A stretch of DNA of 63,053 nucleotides from a virus (IMGVR_UViG_3300044707_000482:1-63053), one strand, 5' to 3'; positions 56,352 through 63,053 are shown, numbered from the stretch's first letter. A program made the numbers and translations. Notes: generated by a model from the sequence alone, not told the origin.

Positions 56352-56704
56352 AGACTGTGGAGCGGTCGAAGGTGATGTACGAGAGCGGTGCGGTGCGGTC
56401 GAGCGATGCTGAGGAGACTCGCTATGACCTCATTACGCCGGTTGGATTGGCAGCGGTGGCACGGGCGTGTGCGGAAGGTGCGCAGAGGTACGGCGACTTC
56501 AACTGGGAGAAGGGCATGCCCGCAAACGACATGCTCAATCACGCCATCAGGCACCTGTACATGTTCCTTGGAGGGGACAGGGCGGAGGATCACTTGGGTC
56601 ATGCGGCGTGGAATGTCATGGCGGCAATCCACTCCCTCGAGGTCTGGCCGGAGATCAACGAGGGCACCTTGCGTTCCGGCTTTTTGGAACCACCGGGAGG
56701 TTGA
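56348..56704 (+). CDS. MazG-like / DUF5664 (dATP/dGTP pyrophosphohydrolase-type) protein
   Basis: 118 residues. The pattern TRYDLITPVGLAAVARACAE, GAQRYGDFNWEKGMP and MLNHAIRHLYMFLGGDRAED, then HLGHAAWNVMAAIHSLE is that of DUF5664 (all-alpha NTP pyrophosphatase-like). It would act on dATP/dGTP. Coupled to the HD gene by ATGA, it likely works in the same pathway. Confidence 0.85.
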   Translation: MKTVERSKVMYESGAVRSSDAEETRYDLITPVGLAAVARACAEGAQRYGDFNWEKGMPANDMLNHAIRHLYMFLGGDRAEDHLGHAAWNVMAAIHSLEVWPEINEGTLRSGFLEPPGG

Positions 56705-57238
56705 ATGCGAGACGTCGCCGTAACGGACTACGACGACCAGGGGATTGTTGAGCACTGCGAAGCCGGGTGGAGGCGGTTTTGCTGTGACGCCATAGCCAGG
56801 GCGTACTTTCACCTGCGGGCCTTGGGCCGCCGGGCGGCCGGGTGCGGCGGTGCGGTGCGTTGGCCGCGAGACAGGATGGCCAAGGAGGTTCTTCGGCGGC
56901 AGGTAGCCGCCTGCACGTGGGTTTTCAATGGCACTGGCGGCGAGTTCACCTTCGACCAGACCTGCGCGGACGTTGGCCTAGACCCGGATTTGCTGCGTCG
57001 GAAGTTCGTGTCCGCGTGCGGTCTTCCCAGGGACATAAATCTATTGGTCCGCATGGTCCAGTCCAAGAAGGAGCGCTCCCGTGATCTCTCTCTCAGACAA
57101 GATTCGCCTGCTTGTGGAGTGGGCTCCGGGCTTGTCGCTGCTGTCCGCGCTGTCCGCAGCTCGGACGCCCGCCGACCGGGCCGACGCGGCGCTCAAGCTC
57201 ATGCAGTTTGTTGCTACCAAAACGGCCACTCCGATTGA
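56705..57238 (+). CDS. Hypothetical protein, C-terminus doubtful
   Basis: The first 120 residues are protein-like: WRRFCCDAIARAYFHLRALG, then AACTWVFNGTGGEFTFDQTC and ADVGLDPDLLRRKF, a pattern of phage proteins in which F-x-F-x-x-x-C leads to LGLDP. The last 55 residues overlap the next gene by 158 bases and look like frame shadow (Arg/Ala/Ser-rich). A CATAAATC box lies inside it. The gene may really end earlier. Confidence 0.6.
   Translation: MRDVAVTDYDDQGIVEHCEAGWRRFCCDAIARAYFHLRALGRRAAGCGGAVRWPRDRMAKEVLRRQVAACTWVFNGTGGEFTFDQTCADVGLDPDLLRRKFVSACGLPRDINLLVRMVQSKKERSRDLSLRQDSPACGVGSGLVAAVRAVRSSDARRPGRRGAQAHAVCCYQNGHSD
57034..57041 (+). promoter_or_regulatory. CATAAATC box before lysis-like block
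   Basis: GGACATAAATCTA recurs exactly as at 38400-38411, here 40 bases ahead of GTG 57081. It lies inside the doubtful C-terminal region of the upstream gene. No -35 is visible. Confidence 0.5.
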
Positions 57239-57356
57239 CGACGAGGTCGTGGCTCGGCTGCGAGCCTTGCTCCAGACCAAGGAGGGCTACGAACTGTTTG
57301 AGTACGTGGTCGGGCTGGTCTCTGCATTGACGGTCAAGGAGGCTCTGGCGTCGTGA
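57081..57356 (+). CDS. Small helical protein, 91 aa
   Basis: GTG 57081 follows AAGGAGCGCTCCC. The first half is helical (SDKIRLLVEWAPGLSLLSAL); the later part has FEYVVGLVSALTVKEAL. It is not clearly a membrane protein. First gene of the lysis-like block, with its stop in a GTGA overlap with the next. Confidence 0.7.
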   Translation: MISLSDKIRLLVEWAPGLSLLSALSAARTPADRADAALKLMQFVATKTATPIDDEVVARLRALLQTKEGYELFEYVVGLVSALTVKEALAS

Positions 57357-57958
57357 CCCTGGAGCAGCTTCTCCGTACTGCGGCGGTGGTGGCGGCGGTG
57401 GTCGTCCTGGCGGCTCCGTATCAAGACCTCATCGTGGCCAAGGCCCGGGCGGCCGCAGGCTGGATTCAGTCGCACGCGGGTGGTATCAGTCGCGTGGTGG
57501 CCGCCTTGCTGATCGTAGCGGCTGCGTGGGGGAAGTTCCCGACCCCGACGTTCATGGTTGACCTTCCCAGGGCTGGGGTTGCCGTCCCCGAGCCGAGCAT
57601 TGCCCTGCGTGCGTTGGTTGGTCCCGTGCGGCAAGCCCTCGAAGGGGCCACTCCGCAGGCCCGGGCGGCGTGGTCGGATGTCTGGAGCAAGGCCGCCAAG
57701 GTCGTGGAGGCCGAGACGGCGGAGAAAGACCAGATCTTCAAGGACGTTCCGTCGCTTCGGATCCTGACCGTAACGGCCCTGGACATCGGCTGGCGGCGGC
57801 TGTCGGGCGTCGCCCCTGGCTCGCTGCCAGGGCTTAAGGCGGGCGTCGAGGAAGCACTGGCGTCGGCCGTCGGCAAGGACGCAAGGCCCCTCACGGACGA
57901 AATGCGGGCCTCCTACGTGGATGTGGCCATGGCTCTGGCGTGGGCTGGGCAGAGGTGA
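57353..57958 (+). CDS. Membrane protein, 201 aa, holin-like position
   Basis: Two hydrophobic segments at about residues 9-22 (AAVVAAVVVLAAPY) and 47-60 (VVAALLIVAAAWG), then a long soluble helical domain. The start is GTG 57353 in a GTGA overlap. The position just before a peptidase suggests envelope function, but a classical holin would be shorter. Confidence 0.65.
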   Translation: MTLEQLLRTAAVVAAVVVLAAPYQDLIVAKARAAAGWIQSHAGGISRVVAALLIVAAAWGKFPTPTFMVDLPRAGVAVPEPSIALRALVGPVRQALEGATPQARAAWSDVWSKAAKVVEAETAEKDQIFKDVPSLRILTVTALDIGWRRLSGVAPGSLPGLKAGVEEALASAVGKDARPLTDEMRASYVDVAMALAWAGQR

Positions 57959-57961
57959 CCG

Positions 57962-58885
57962 GTGGCGAACTACCATTCGTTTGGCTACGTCCCGGATCCG
58001 GCTGGGGCAGAGAGGTTTGCAGCCTCGCTGCCTCACCCGACGTTCTCGTCTGCGGCCCCTGACTGCACGGCCAGCGGCAAGGACGTCTTCCTGTGGCCAG
58101 CCCTCCTGCAATGCTCCCCCCGCTGGAAGCGAGGGAGTCAGGGTTCGGTGGGTTCGTGCGTCGGCTGGGCGGCCAGCCTGGGGGTGGACGTCACGGCGGC
58201 CTGCGACATCGCCTACCGGCATGAGCCAGAGGAGTGGCGGGGCCGCACCATCGAAAGTTCCCTGTACGGCTTCTCCCGTGTCGAGGCGCGTGGGCAGAAG
58301 GTGAACACTGGGGGCGACGGCTCGACTGGCTGGCACGCCGCCAAGGCCATTCGCGAGCTTGGGTGCCTCCACTACGGCGTGGACTACGGCGGCGTGGTGA
58401 TCCAGGAGAAGGGCAAGGAGGCGAGGGACAGAGACTGGGGCCGCAATGGAGTGCCAGACAAGCTCGAGCCTTTCGCGAAGGAGCGGCGGTGCAGCGAGGT
58501 GACGCTGGTCACCACGTTCGAGGAGGCGGCCGCTGCCATCTCCAACGGCTTCCCGGTCGTGGTCTGCTCGGGAGTCGGCTTTAGCATGACCCGGGACGAC
58601 GACGGCTTCTGCCGCCCTGGTCCGACTTGGTGGCACGCCATGCTCCTGGCAGCGGTGAGGTGGGGCAAGCGGCCCGGCCTCAAGTGCTTCAACTCCTGGG
58701 GGGACAGTAACACTCGCGGCAAGCACTACCCCGAAGACCTGCCTCCTGCGATTGCCAACTGCTCGTTTTGGATCGACGCCGACGTCTGCACCCGCATGCT
58801 GTCGGGTCGCGACTCCTACGCCTATGCGGGGTACAGCGGATTCCGCGTGACCCAGATCCCCGACTGGACTGGAGGTGCGCTGTGA
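57962..58885 (+). CDS. Papain-like (C1) cysteine peptidase
   Basis: 307 residues. Catalytic set: Gln60 and Cys66 in GSQGSVGSCVGWA, His225 in TWWHAML, and Asn244 in CFNSWGDSN. No prodomain or signal peptide is seen. The start is GTG 57962 after GAGGTGACCG. It lies in a group of small membrane proteins and a lipoprotein, so it may act on the host envelope during lysis, or it may be injected. C1 peptidases are uncommon in phage lysis cassettes. Confidence 0.9.
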   Translation: MANYHSFGYVPDPAGAERFAASLPHPTFSSAAPDCTASGKDVFLWPALLQCSPRWKRGSQGSVGSCVGWAASLGVDVTAACDIAYRHEPEEWRGRTIESSLYGFSRVEARGQKVNTGGDGSTGWHAAKAIRELGCLHYGVDYGGVVIQEKGKEARDRDWGRNGVPDKLEPFAKERRCSEVTLVTTFEEAAAAISNGFPVVVCSGVGFSMTRDDDGFCRPGPTWWHAMLLAAVRWGKRPGLKCFNSWGDSNTRGKHYPEDLPPAIANCSFWIDADVCTRMLSGRDSYAYAGYSGFRVTQIPDWTGGAL

Positions 58886-59178
58886 GGCCGCTCCTTGTGT
58901 CCCTTGCCCTGCTGGCGGGCTGCGTTCCCGGAGACGATCCGTCCATCACGGCAGACCTTGCCGTCGAGACGGCCTGTGGGCTTGCCCGCAGTGAAGCGGA
59001 TACGCCAGACGATGTGGCCCCGAAGCCGGGCGACCCGTGCCCCAACTGCAACGGTCGCGGGTACGTCGGGGACGGCACTGTGCGCGTAACTTGTCAGGCG
59101 TGCGGCGGCGGCAAGGTGGTGAAGTCAGTCCTGGTGCGAGAGTGCCAGGGGGGGCAGTGCAATCTGCGGGGCCTGTGA
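58882..59178 (+). CDS. Lipoprotein with DnaJ-type zinc finger, 98 aa
   Basis: GTG 58882 in a GTGA overlap. A short signal peptide ends in the lipobox LLAGC (RPLLVSLALLAGC), so the mature protein is anchored by Cys. The C-terminal half has CPNCNGRGYVGDGTVRVTCQ then ACGGG, two CxxCxGxG-like zinc-binding motifs as in DnaJ, and a further Cys pair. It could be an outer-membrane spanin-like or chaperone-like protein; DnaJ-like fingers on a phage lipoprotein are unusual. Confidence 0.75.
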   Translation: MRPLLVSLALLAGCVPGDDPSITADLAVETACGLARSEADTPDDVAPKPGDPCPNCNGRGYVGDGTVRVTCQACGGGKVVKSVLVRECQGGQCNLRGL

Positions 59179-59180
59179 GC

Positions 59181-59531
59181 ATGGACGAGCTGACTGATTA
59201 CGTCCGGCGCAGGCTCCCGATCAAGGCTCGGCTCATCGGACCGGAGCGGCTGCGAGCAATCGTAGAGATGGCTGTGTCGCGATGGCCCGCCGACGAACTG
59301 TCCGGCTGTCAGCGCGGCTCTTCGCAAGAGGAGGCACTGCTCCAAACGCTGTCCCAGCAAGTCGGCTTGAGTTACCAAGCCACTCGCCCAGGCGACAACA
59401 CCTACGGGTTTGTCTGGGTGTTCCTGCTCTCGGCGGTTCTTTCTGGGGTGGTGCAAGCGATCCTTCGGTGGTGGCTCGAGAAAGAAGGCAATCGCCACTC
59501 GATGGCGGCATGGAAACGGGGGGCGGCATGA
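59181..59531 (+). CDS. Single-TM membrane protein, 116 aa (holin or spanin candidate)
   Basis: Helical start (DELTDYVRRRLPIKARLIGP), then a hydrophobic segment at about residues 74-96 (YGFVWVFLLSAVLSGVVQAI), followed by a short basic tail. ATG 59181 lies 3 bases after the lipoprotein stop. Topology fits an inner-membrane spanin or holin-like protein. Confidence 0.65.
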   Translation: MDELTDYVRRRLPIKARLIGPERLRAIVEMAVSRWPADELSGCQRGSSQEEALLQTLSQQVGLSYQATRPGDNTYGFVWVFLLSAVLSGVVQAILRWWLEKEGNRHSMAAWKRGAA

Positions 59532-59779
59532 GCGGAGAGAGCGTGTATGAGGTAGGGCTGCGAGCCCTGGAGCGGTACGGATTTGGCCTGGTTTTGGCGT
59601 CTGCCGTGCTGTGGTTCGTGCGTATCGACATTGTCTTGCCAATGGTAGAGTCGCACCGAGAGTTCCTCCGGGAGATGTCGGACACCCAGCGGCAGATTTC
59701 GGCAGCGGTGGCAGAGCAAACGCGATTGCTTTACGCACTCCAGCCACCGCACGGCGGCCCAGCGGATGCCAGGGATTAG
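59528..59779 (+). CDS. Small TM plus coiled-coil protein, 83 aa
   Basis: ATG 59528 overlaps the previous stop. A hydrophobic helix (FGLVLASAVLWFVRIDIVLP) is followed by a charged helical stretch (ESHREFLREMSDTQRQISAA). This order is seen in class III holin-like or spanin-like proteins. Assignment by context only. Confidence 0.65.
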   Translation: MSGESVYEVGLRALERYGFGLVLASAVLWFVRIDIVLPMVESHREFLREMSDTQRQISAAVAEQTRLLYALQPPHGGPADARD

Positions 59780-59782
59780 GCA

Positions 59783-60046
59783 ATGCAAGACAAGGACTTC
59801 AAGGCCGACATCCACAGCAGGACGGCGGCAGACTGGACGCTAGAGAATCCCTTCCTCCCGAAGAACGACCTTGGTGTCGAGATGGATACCGGTCGCATGA
59901 AGCTCGGAGTGGGCCAGCGATGGGCGTCCACGAATCACCTTCCGCCGCCCGGGTTCGTGGGCTTCACGAACATCGTCGCCCTCACCCAGGCGGCGTACAC
60001 CGCACTCGCCGTGAAAGACCCCCAGACCCTCTACATCATCACCTAG
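59783..60046 (+). CDS. Tail-fibre-type domain protein, 87 aa
   Basis: IHSRTAADWTLENPFLPKND then LGVEMDTGRMKLGVGQRWAS matches the short N-terminal fibre domain (RxGTAAxWTxxNPxLxxGExGxExDTGxxKxG) of many phage tail proteins, here as a stand-alone chain. It may trimerise and attach to the next proteins. Confidence 0.8.
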   Translation: MQDKDFKADIHSRTAADWTLENPFLPKNDLGVEMDTGRMKLGVGQRWASTNHLPPPGFVGFTNIVALTQAAYTALAVKDPQTLYIIT

Positions 60047-60047
60047 C

Positions 60048-60446
60048 ATGGCTGCGGCAGTCGGCACAACCAGCGTCCTTTTTCGCGTCGGCAGCGGCTC
60101 GCCGTCGAAGGTGTTCCTGGGCAGCGCGTCGGTGCAGAGCGTGCCAGGCGCGCCGGAAATGATCGAATGCTGTGCCGATGGCAACTCGCTGGTGGTGTTC
60201 TACCCGCCCACTGACGGTGGCCTCCCCATCTTGGACTATGAAATCTGGGTCGATAACGCACCGCTGGACGACCACGCCCAAGGCGCCGTTGTCACCGGCC
60301 CCGTGTACGACCCTAACTCTCCTGCTGGCTCGCTGACAATCACCGTTGAGGGCGAGTCCTTCAACGGCCTGGATGTGTCAGTGCGCGCCCGCAATGCTAT
60401 CGGCTACGGCCCGCTGGCCGCTGACATTGTCGGCCAAGTCTGCTAA
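60048..60446 (+). CDS. Fibronectin type III-like domain protein, 132 aa
   Basis: The centre reads SVPGAPEMIECCADGNSLVV, then FYPPTDGGLPILDYEIWVDN and SVRARNAIGYGPLAA, the typical FN3 pattern (VPGAPxx...W/Y x P...DYEI...A.NAxGxGPxS). In phages such domains sit on virion surfaces and bind glycans or other fibres. The role is inferred from context near other fibre-like genes. Confidence 0.8.
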   Translation: MAAAVGTTSVLFRVGSGSPSKVFLGSASVQSVPGAPEMIECCADGNSLVVFYPPTDGGLPILDYEIWVDNAPLDDHAQGAVVTGPVYDPNSPAGSLTITVEGESFNGLDVSVRARNAIGYGPLAADIVGQVC

Positions 60447-60481
60447 CGGCTTCACATCACCCTACTCTTGCGACATTCACC

Positions 60482-61276
60482 ATGCCGATGAATCAGAGAC
60501 TGCTGCGTCCGCTCGCGAAGGGCAGAACTCTGTACTTCAACGCTGCGGTCGATAGCGACTGGGCCACGCTCGGCAACTGGTGGACGAGCGGTGCGTTCAC
60601 CACGCAGGCGTCTGCCCTGCCGTCTAGCGGCGATAGTGTTGTTCTCAGTGCAACGTGCGACACTAACAGCGGCAGTGCGCCGACTGTTGTGAACTTTACG
60701 CTCGATGACCCTTATTACGACGGATTCTATATCGAAGTTGCAATCACCGTCACCGGCAACGCGACGTTCAACGGCGAGTCGTTCAACGGCGGCACCGTCA
60801 GCGGCAACGCGACGTTCAACGACATTGCGTACAACAGCAACATCGTCACCGGCTACGCGACGTTTAATGACAGTTCGTCCAACAGCAGCACCGTCACCGG
60901 CAACGCGACGTTTAACGACTATGCGTCCAACGGCGGCACCACCCGCGGCGAGGCGACGTTTAACGACAGTGCGTACAACAACGGCGGCACCATCACCGGC
61001 GATGCGACATTCAACGACGAGTCGTTTAACAGCAGCACTGTCGAAGGTGACGCGACGTTCAACGGCAGTGCGTCCAACGGCGGCACTGTCGAAGGTGACG
61101 CGACGTTCAACGGCAGTGCGTACAACTACGACGGTCTTGTTACCGGCAACGCGACGTTTAATGGCAGTTCGATCAACTTCAGCACCGTTGTTGGCACGGC
61201 CACCTTCACTGGCTCGGCCTGCAACAGTGCCGGCACGGCTGGCACGTTCGTCCCCAACCCACCGCCGTCCTGCTAA
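60482..61276 (+). CDS. ATFN tandem-repeat fibre-like protein, 264 aa
   Basis: After a globular start of about 90 residues, ten repeats of 16-17 residues follow, G-x-ATFN-x-S/E-x-x-N-x-x-T-V, consistent with a beta-solenoid. It ends with a short Thr/Gly/Pro-rich tail (GTFVPNPPPSC). There is no clear ribosome-binding site (ATTCACC ahead of ATG 60482), but the gene is coupled to its neighbours by close spacing. Because it is duplicated at the window edges, the window starts inside it. A host-binding or tip fibre is likely. Confidence 0.8.
   Translation: MPMNQRLLRPLAKGRTLYFNAAVDSDWATLGNWWTSGAFTTQASALPSSGDSVVLSATCDTNSGSAPTVVNFTLDDPYYDGFYIEVAITVTGNATFNGESFNGGTVSGNATFNDIAYNSNIVTGYATFNDSSSNSSTVTGNATFNDYASNGGTTRGEATFNDSAYNNGGTITGDATFNDESFNSSTVEGDATFNGSASNGGTVEGDATFNGSAYNYDGLVTGNATFNGSSINFSTVVGTATFTGSACNSAGTAGTFVPNPPPSC
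60755..61240 (+). repeat. Coding tandem repeat, 48-51 bp period
   Basis: The DNA under the ATFN repeats is repeated in steps of 48 or 51 bases (GCGACGTTYAACG recurs in each unit). The window's first base falls inside this repeat, so the contig edge was probably set by it. Confidence 0.85.
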
Positions 61277-61290
61277 TAGGAGATATCGCA

Positions 61291-61596
61291 ATGCAACTTC
61301 CGCAGCCCGTTACGATCCAGCCGCCGACCTACACTCGCAGCAATGGCGAGGTGCGAGTCCAAAAGCCCGTTACGCTATCGGAACTGGACATCACCATCAT
61401 TGACAACGCGAAGCGGAAGTCCTGCGTGGCGAGGCTTCGTCCTTGCCCTTACCCGCTCACCTTGTGGGAGAAGGCCGCATACGACGCGGCAGGCGACTAC
61501 ACGCAGTCGCAGGTGGAGGCGAGAGTGCTGGAGGCTCTTGGGCCTGACGTTAAGGCCGGGCTGGAGGCGTTGTTTGCGCCTCCGGCGCGGCGTTAG
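61291..61596 (+). CDS. Conserved hypothetical phage protein, 101 aa (second copy)
   Basis: Identical to the gene at 358-663, as part of the terminal direct repeat; see there. Probably the same single gene seen twice. Confidence 0.75.
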   Translation: MQLPQPVTIQPPTYTRSNGEVRVQKPVTLSELDITIIDNAKRKSCVARLRPCPYPLTLWEKAAYDAAGDYTQSQVEARVLEALGPDVKAGLEALFAPPARR

Positions 61597-61657
61597 ACGC
61601 ACTAATCTTGCGACGGAACTATCAAGCGATCCTTGATGGTTGCCGACCAAACAGGCG

Positions 61658-61685
61658 TAGACTCGCTGGACGGCGGGCGTAGACT
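61658..61685 (+). promoter_or_regulatory. Promoter TAGACT-N16-TAGACT (second copy)
   Basis: Copy of 725-752, ahead of the second tRNA-like copy. Confidence 0.65.
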
Positions 61686-61692
61686 AGGCGGC

Positions 61693-61817
61693 GTGCTAGT
61701 GGCTGAGTGGTCTAAGGCTGAACTATCGGGTAACGCCGAGTCGTCGCTAGTCTCTGGAACCGTGCCCGCGACGGGGCTATACGGCCAGTGCCGCCCGTTC
61801 AAATCGGGTCTAGCACA
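61693..61817 (+). tRNA. tRNA-like RNA (second copy)
   Basis: Copy of 760-884 with the same 7-bp acceptor, D-arm-like and T-arm structure. Confidence 0.5.
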
Positions 61818-61845
61818 ATGTCTGTAGAGGCGGCCGAAACAGGCG

Positions 61846-61873
61846 TAGACTCGTTTGGCTAGGTCGATAGGAT
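61846..61873 (+). promoter_or_regulatory. Promoter TAGACT-N16-TAGGAT (second copy)
   Basis: Copy of 913-940. Confidence 0.6.
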
Positions 61874-61880
61874 GGCGGGC

Positions 61881-62126
61881 ATGGCGAGCAAGTGGATCAG
61901 CGTTGAGAAGAGCCTGCCCAAGTGGGGCGAAACGGTGATCGTCGCTCACCGCAGATACAGTTGGTCAAACGCTAGGCACAAGTACAGCCGGCTCAAGAAA
62001 CTCGGCGTTGTGGCAGCTACGTTTTGGGTGGAGGACGACAAAGGGCCGCACTTCAACAGTGGCGACGACAGGGTGGACGAGCCGGTGGCTTGGATGCCGC
62101 TGCCCGAGCCGCCGGAGGTGAAGTGA
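61881..62126 (+). CDS. DUF551-family protein (second copy)
   Basis: Identical to 948-1193; same start argument. Confidence 0.8.
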   Translation: MASKWISVEKSLPKWGETVIVAHRRYSWSNARHKYSRLKKLGVVAATFWVEDDKGPHFNSGDDRVDEPVAWMPLPEPPEVK

Positions 62127-62446
62127 TGACATACCTAAACTATGACGATCACATCCGTGCGCAGGCTTCTCCTTGGGGCGGCGGCGTCGAAATCGGAGCG
62201 TGGCGGCGAATCACAGGCGGCCCCGTTGAGGTCGCTACCCTCCGTTGGGAGCCGATTGCCGACAACGCCGAGCGGCGGTCGCTGCTCACCATGCGGATGC
62301 AACAGGCTCAGGTGCTGATGGATGACCTGTGGAATGCCGGGATTCGTCCGACAGAGGGAGCCGGGTCAGCCGGTGCCATGCGGGCGGCAGAGCATCACAT
62401 TGCCGACCTGCGGCGAGTGGCGTTCAAGGCTCTTGGCATCGACTGA
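62126..62446 (+). CDS. Hypothetical protein, 106 aa (second copy)
   Basis: Identical to 1193-1513. Confidence 0.75.
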   Translation: MTYLNYDDHIRAQASPWGGGVEIGAWRRITGGPVEVATLRWEPIADNAERRSLLTMRMQQAQVLMDDLWNAGIRPTEGAGSAGAMRAAEHHIADLRRVAFKALGID

Positions 62447-62470
62447 CGCTAGAGGCGGCCGAAAGAGGCG

Positions 62471-62498
62471 TAGACTCGCTGGACGGCGGGCGTAGACT
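62471..62498 (+). promoter_or_regulatory. Promoter TAGACT-N16-TAGACT before 88-aa gene (second copy)
   Basis: Copy of 1538-1565. Confidence 0.65.
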
Positions 62499-62521
62499 GA
62501 GCGGCACCTAGGAGGTGACGC

Positions 62522-62788
62522 ATGAGCAAAGAGGATGACGACGCCCTGTGTGTTGCCCAGAACCGGCATATGGAGCATCCGCTGCGGACGGACAGAATCA
62601 CGCTGGTTGTGAAGCATCGCGGCAAAGAACTGAAGTTTTGGCGGCACCTTCTTGGCCAAGCGTTCGACCGCTGCGAGGGTGTGTATTTGGCCGAAGGACA
62701 AGAAGACGGAGACGCACTTACTGCGGCGTACCTTGCTGGCGTTGAGGCTGGCAAAGAACTGGCGAAACAGCAAGAACCCAGCAAGTGA
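62522..62788 (+). CDS. Hypothetical protein, 88 aa (second copy)
   Basis: Identical to 1589-1855. Confidence 0.75.
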   Translation: MSKEDDDALCVAQNRHMEHPLRTDRITLVVKHRGKELKFWRHLLGQAFDRCEGVYLAEGQEDGDALTAAYLAGVEAGKELAKQQEPSK

Positions 62789-62804
62789 CGCTACAGGACG
62801 GAAC

Positions 62805-62977
62805 CTGACGCCCCAACCGTATGCAAGAACCGCCGAAAAACGTGTCTTATACGATACGATTGGGGCGTCAGAAAAAGTGCCTAGGGTTTCTTACCGATCA
62901 GCGATCCCGGCGGGCATCGATCTCACTGATAACGGGGTGACGAGAACCCGCCGGGATCGTTTTCTGGAAAATGGAAA
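62805..62977 (+). ncRNA. Structured leader, diverged copy
   Basis: CTGACGCCCCAA (62805-62816) pairs perfectly with TTGGGGCGTCAG (62860-62871), 12 bp against 9 in the left copy. The second, 13-bp stem with its loop and TTTTC tract is unchanged. Keeping the structure through sequence change supports a functional leader. Confidence 0.6.
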
Positions 62978-63053
62978 ATGAGTGACATCACCACCCGCCT
63001 GCGGCAGACGCGGGCCGACATGATCGGCACGGCGGACGAGCAGCACTACTGGG
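62978..63053 (+). CDS. 5' part of a variant LTDEEREAI-type gene (cut by window edge)
   Basis: The visible start, MSDITTRLRQTRADMIGTAD, is a variant of the gene at 2044 (MPDIATRLRQTRANMIGTDD). It is either a second allele of that gene in a mixed population or a real second paralogue downstream of the repeat. Confidence 0.7.
   Translation, partial: MSDITTRLRQTRADMIGTADEQHYW

Larger units (their letters stand above)
60934..62797. repeat. Terminal direct repeat, right copy
   Basis: Copy of 1-1864. No differences were seen where checked, and all proteins encoded in the block are the same. Confidence 0.95.
62798..63053. repeat. Diverged continuation of the terminal repeat, right copy
   Basis: Matches 1865-2119 imperfectly. 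Differences include substitutions in both stems of the first inverted repeat, which is longer here (12 bp), and in the first codons of the following gene. Confidence 0.85.

Noticed and set aside
55836-56704. 2-aminoadenine (Z) genome system
   Set aside because: A DatZ/MazZ-like pair is present but no purZ or matching polymerase was found, so the full pathway is not supported.
57287-58726. 479-codon open frame on the minus strand opposite the peptidase genes
   Set aside because: It is antisense to several well-supported rightward genes and its translation is low in recognisable structure (Arg/His/Pro-rich). High G+C makes long shadow frames common.

Overview
The window is an almost complete genome of a tailed phage (Caudoviricetes) with a high-G+C genome. 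The first 1,864 bases recur as a direct copy at 60934-62797, offset by 60,933 bases. I checked the ends and several internal stretches and found no difference. The molecule is therefore circular or circularly permuted, with a unit length of about 60.9 kb. After the shared block the two copies diverge (1865-2119 against 62798-63053), so this is not a trivial assembly overlap. A portal, scaffold-like protein, HK97-type capsid protein, large terminase, T7/P22-like connector and stabilisation proteins and two very large internal proteins are present. I see no tape-measure, sheath or baseplate gene, so a podovirus-like virion is the best guess. The host cannot be named from the sequence; a lipobox protein suggests a bacterium that makes lipoproteins.

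Layout. (1) 0-3.9 kb, rightward: tail-fibre-like repeat gene (partial), small accessory genes, a tRNA-like RNA, three matching promoters, a conserved structured leader, and a sigma-70-like factor. (2) 3.8-16.6 kb, leftward: about 25 genes in nine transcription units, each headed by the same 16-bp element followed by a stem-loop. Cargo includes a serine recombinase, a MoxR ATPase/VWA-metallopeptidase pair, a LexA-type DNA-binding protein, a beta-clamp-like protein, a class II glutamine amidotransferase and an amidoligase with GFD repeats. (3) 16.6-16.95 kb: divergent regulatory gap. (4) 17-49 kb, rightward: SSB, then head, packaging, connector, fibre and internal virion genes in very tight order. 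(5) 49.0-49.9 kb, leftward: tyrosine recombinase. (6) 49.9-57 kb, rightward: recombination and nucleotide-metabolism block (PD-(D/E)XK exonuclease, ERF annealing protein, SF2 helicase, several nucleases, HD phosphohydrolase, MazG-like enzyme) plus a roughly 295-nt structured noncoding region. (7) 57-61 kb: lysis or envelope-like small membrane proteins, a papain-like peptidase, a zinc-finger lipoprotein and tail-fibre-like small proteins, leading back to region 1.

How it works together. No DNA polymerase, primase or RNA polymerase is encoded, so replication must lean on the host, helped by SSB, clamp-like protein, helicase and ERF/exonuclease recombination. A phage sigma factor and three distinct promoter-like sequence classes suggest layered transcription control: TAGACT-N16-TAGRMT, the CCGCTGCGGAGTCTGG units, and CATAAAT boxes at late modules. 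Two site-specific recombinases and a LexA-type DNA-binding protein make a temperate lifestyle plausible. The least explained parts are the nine-copy element with its 5' stem-loops, the two tRNA-like structures and the structured region at 53.8-54.1 kb.
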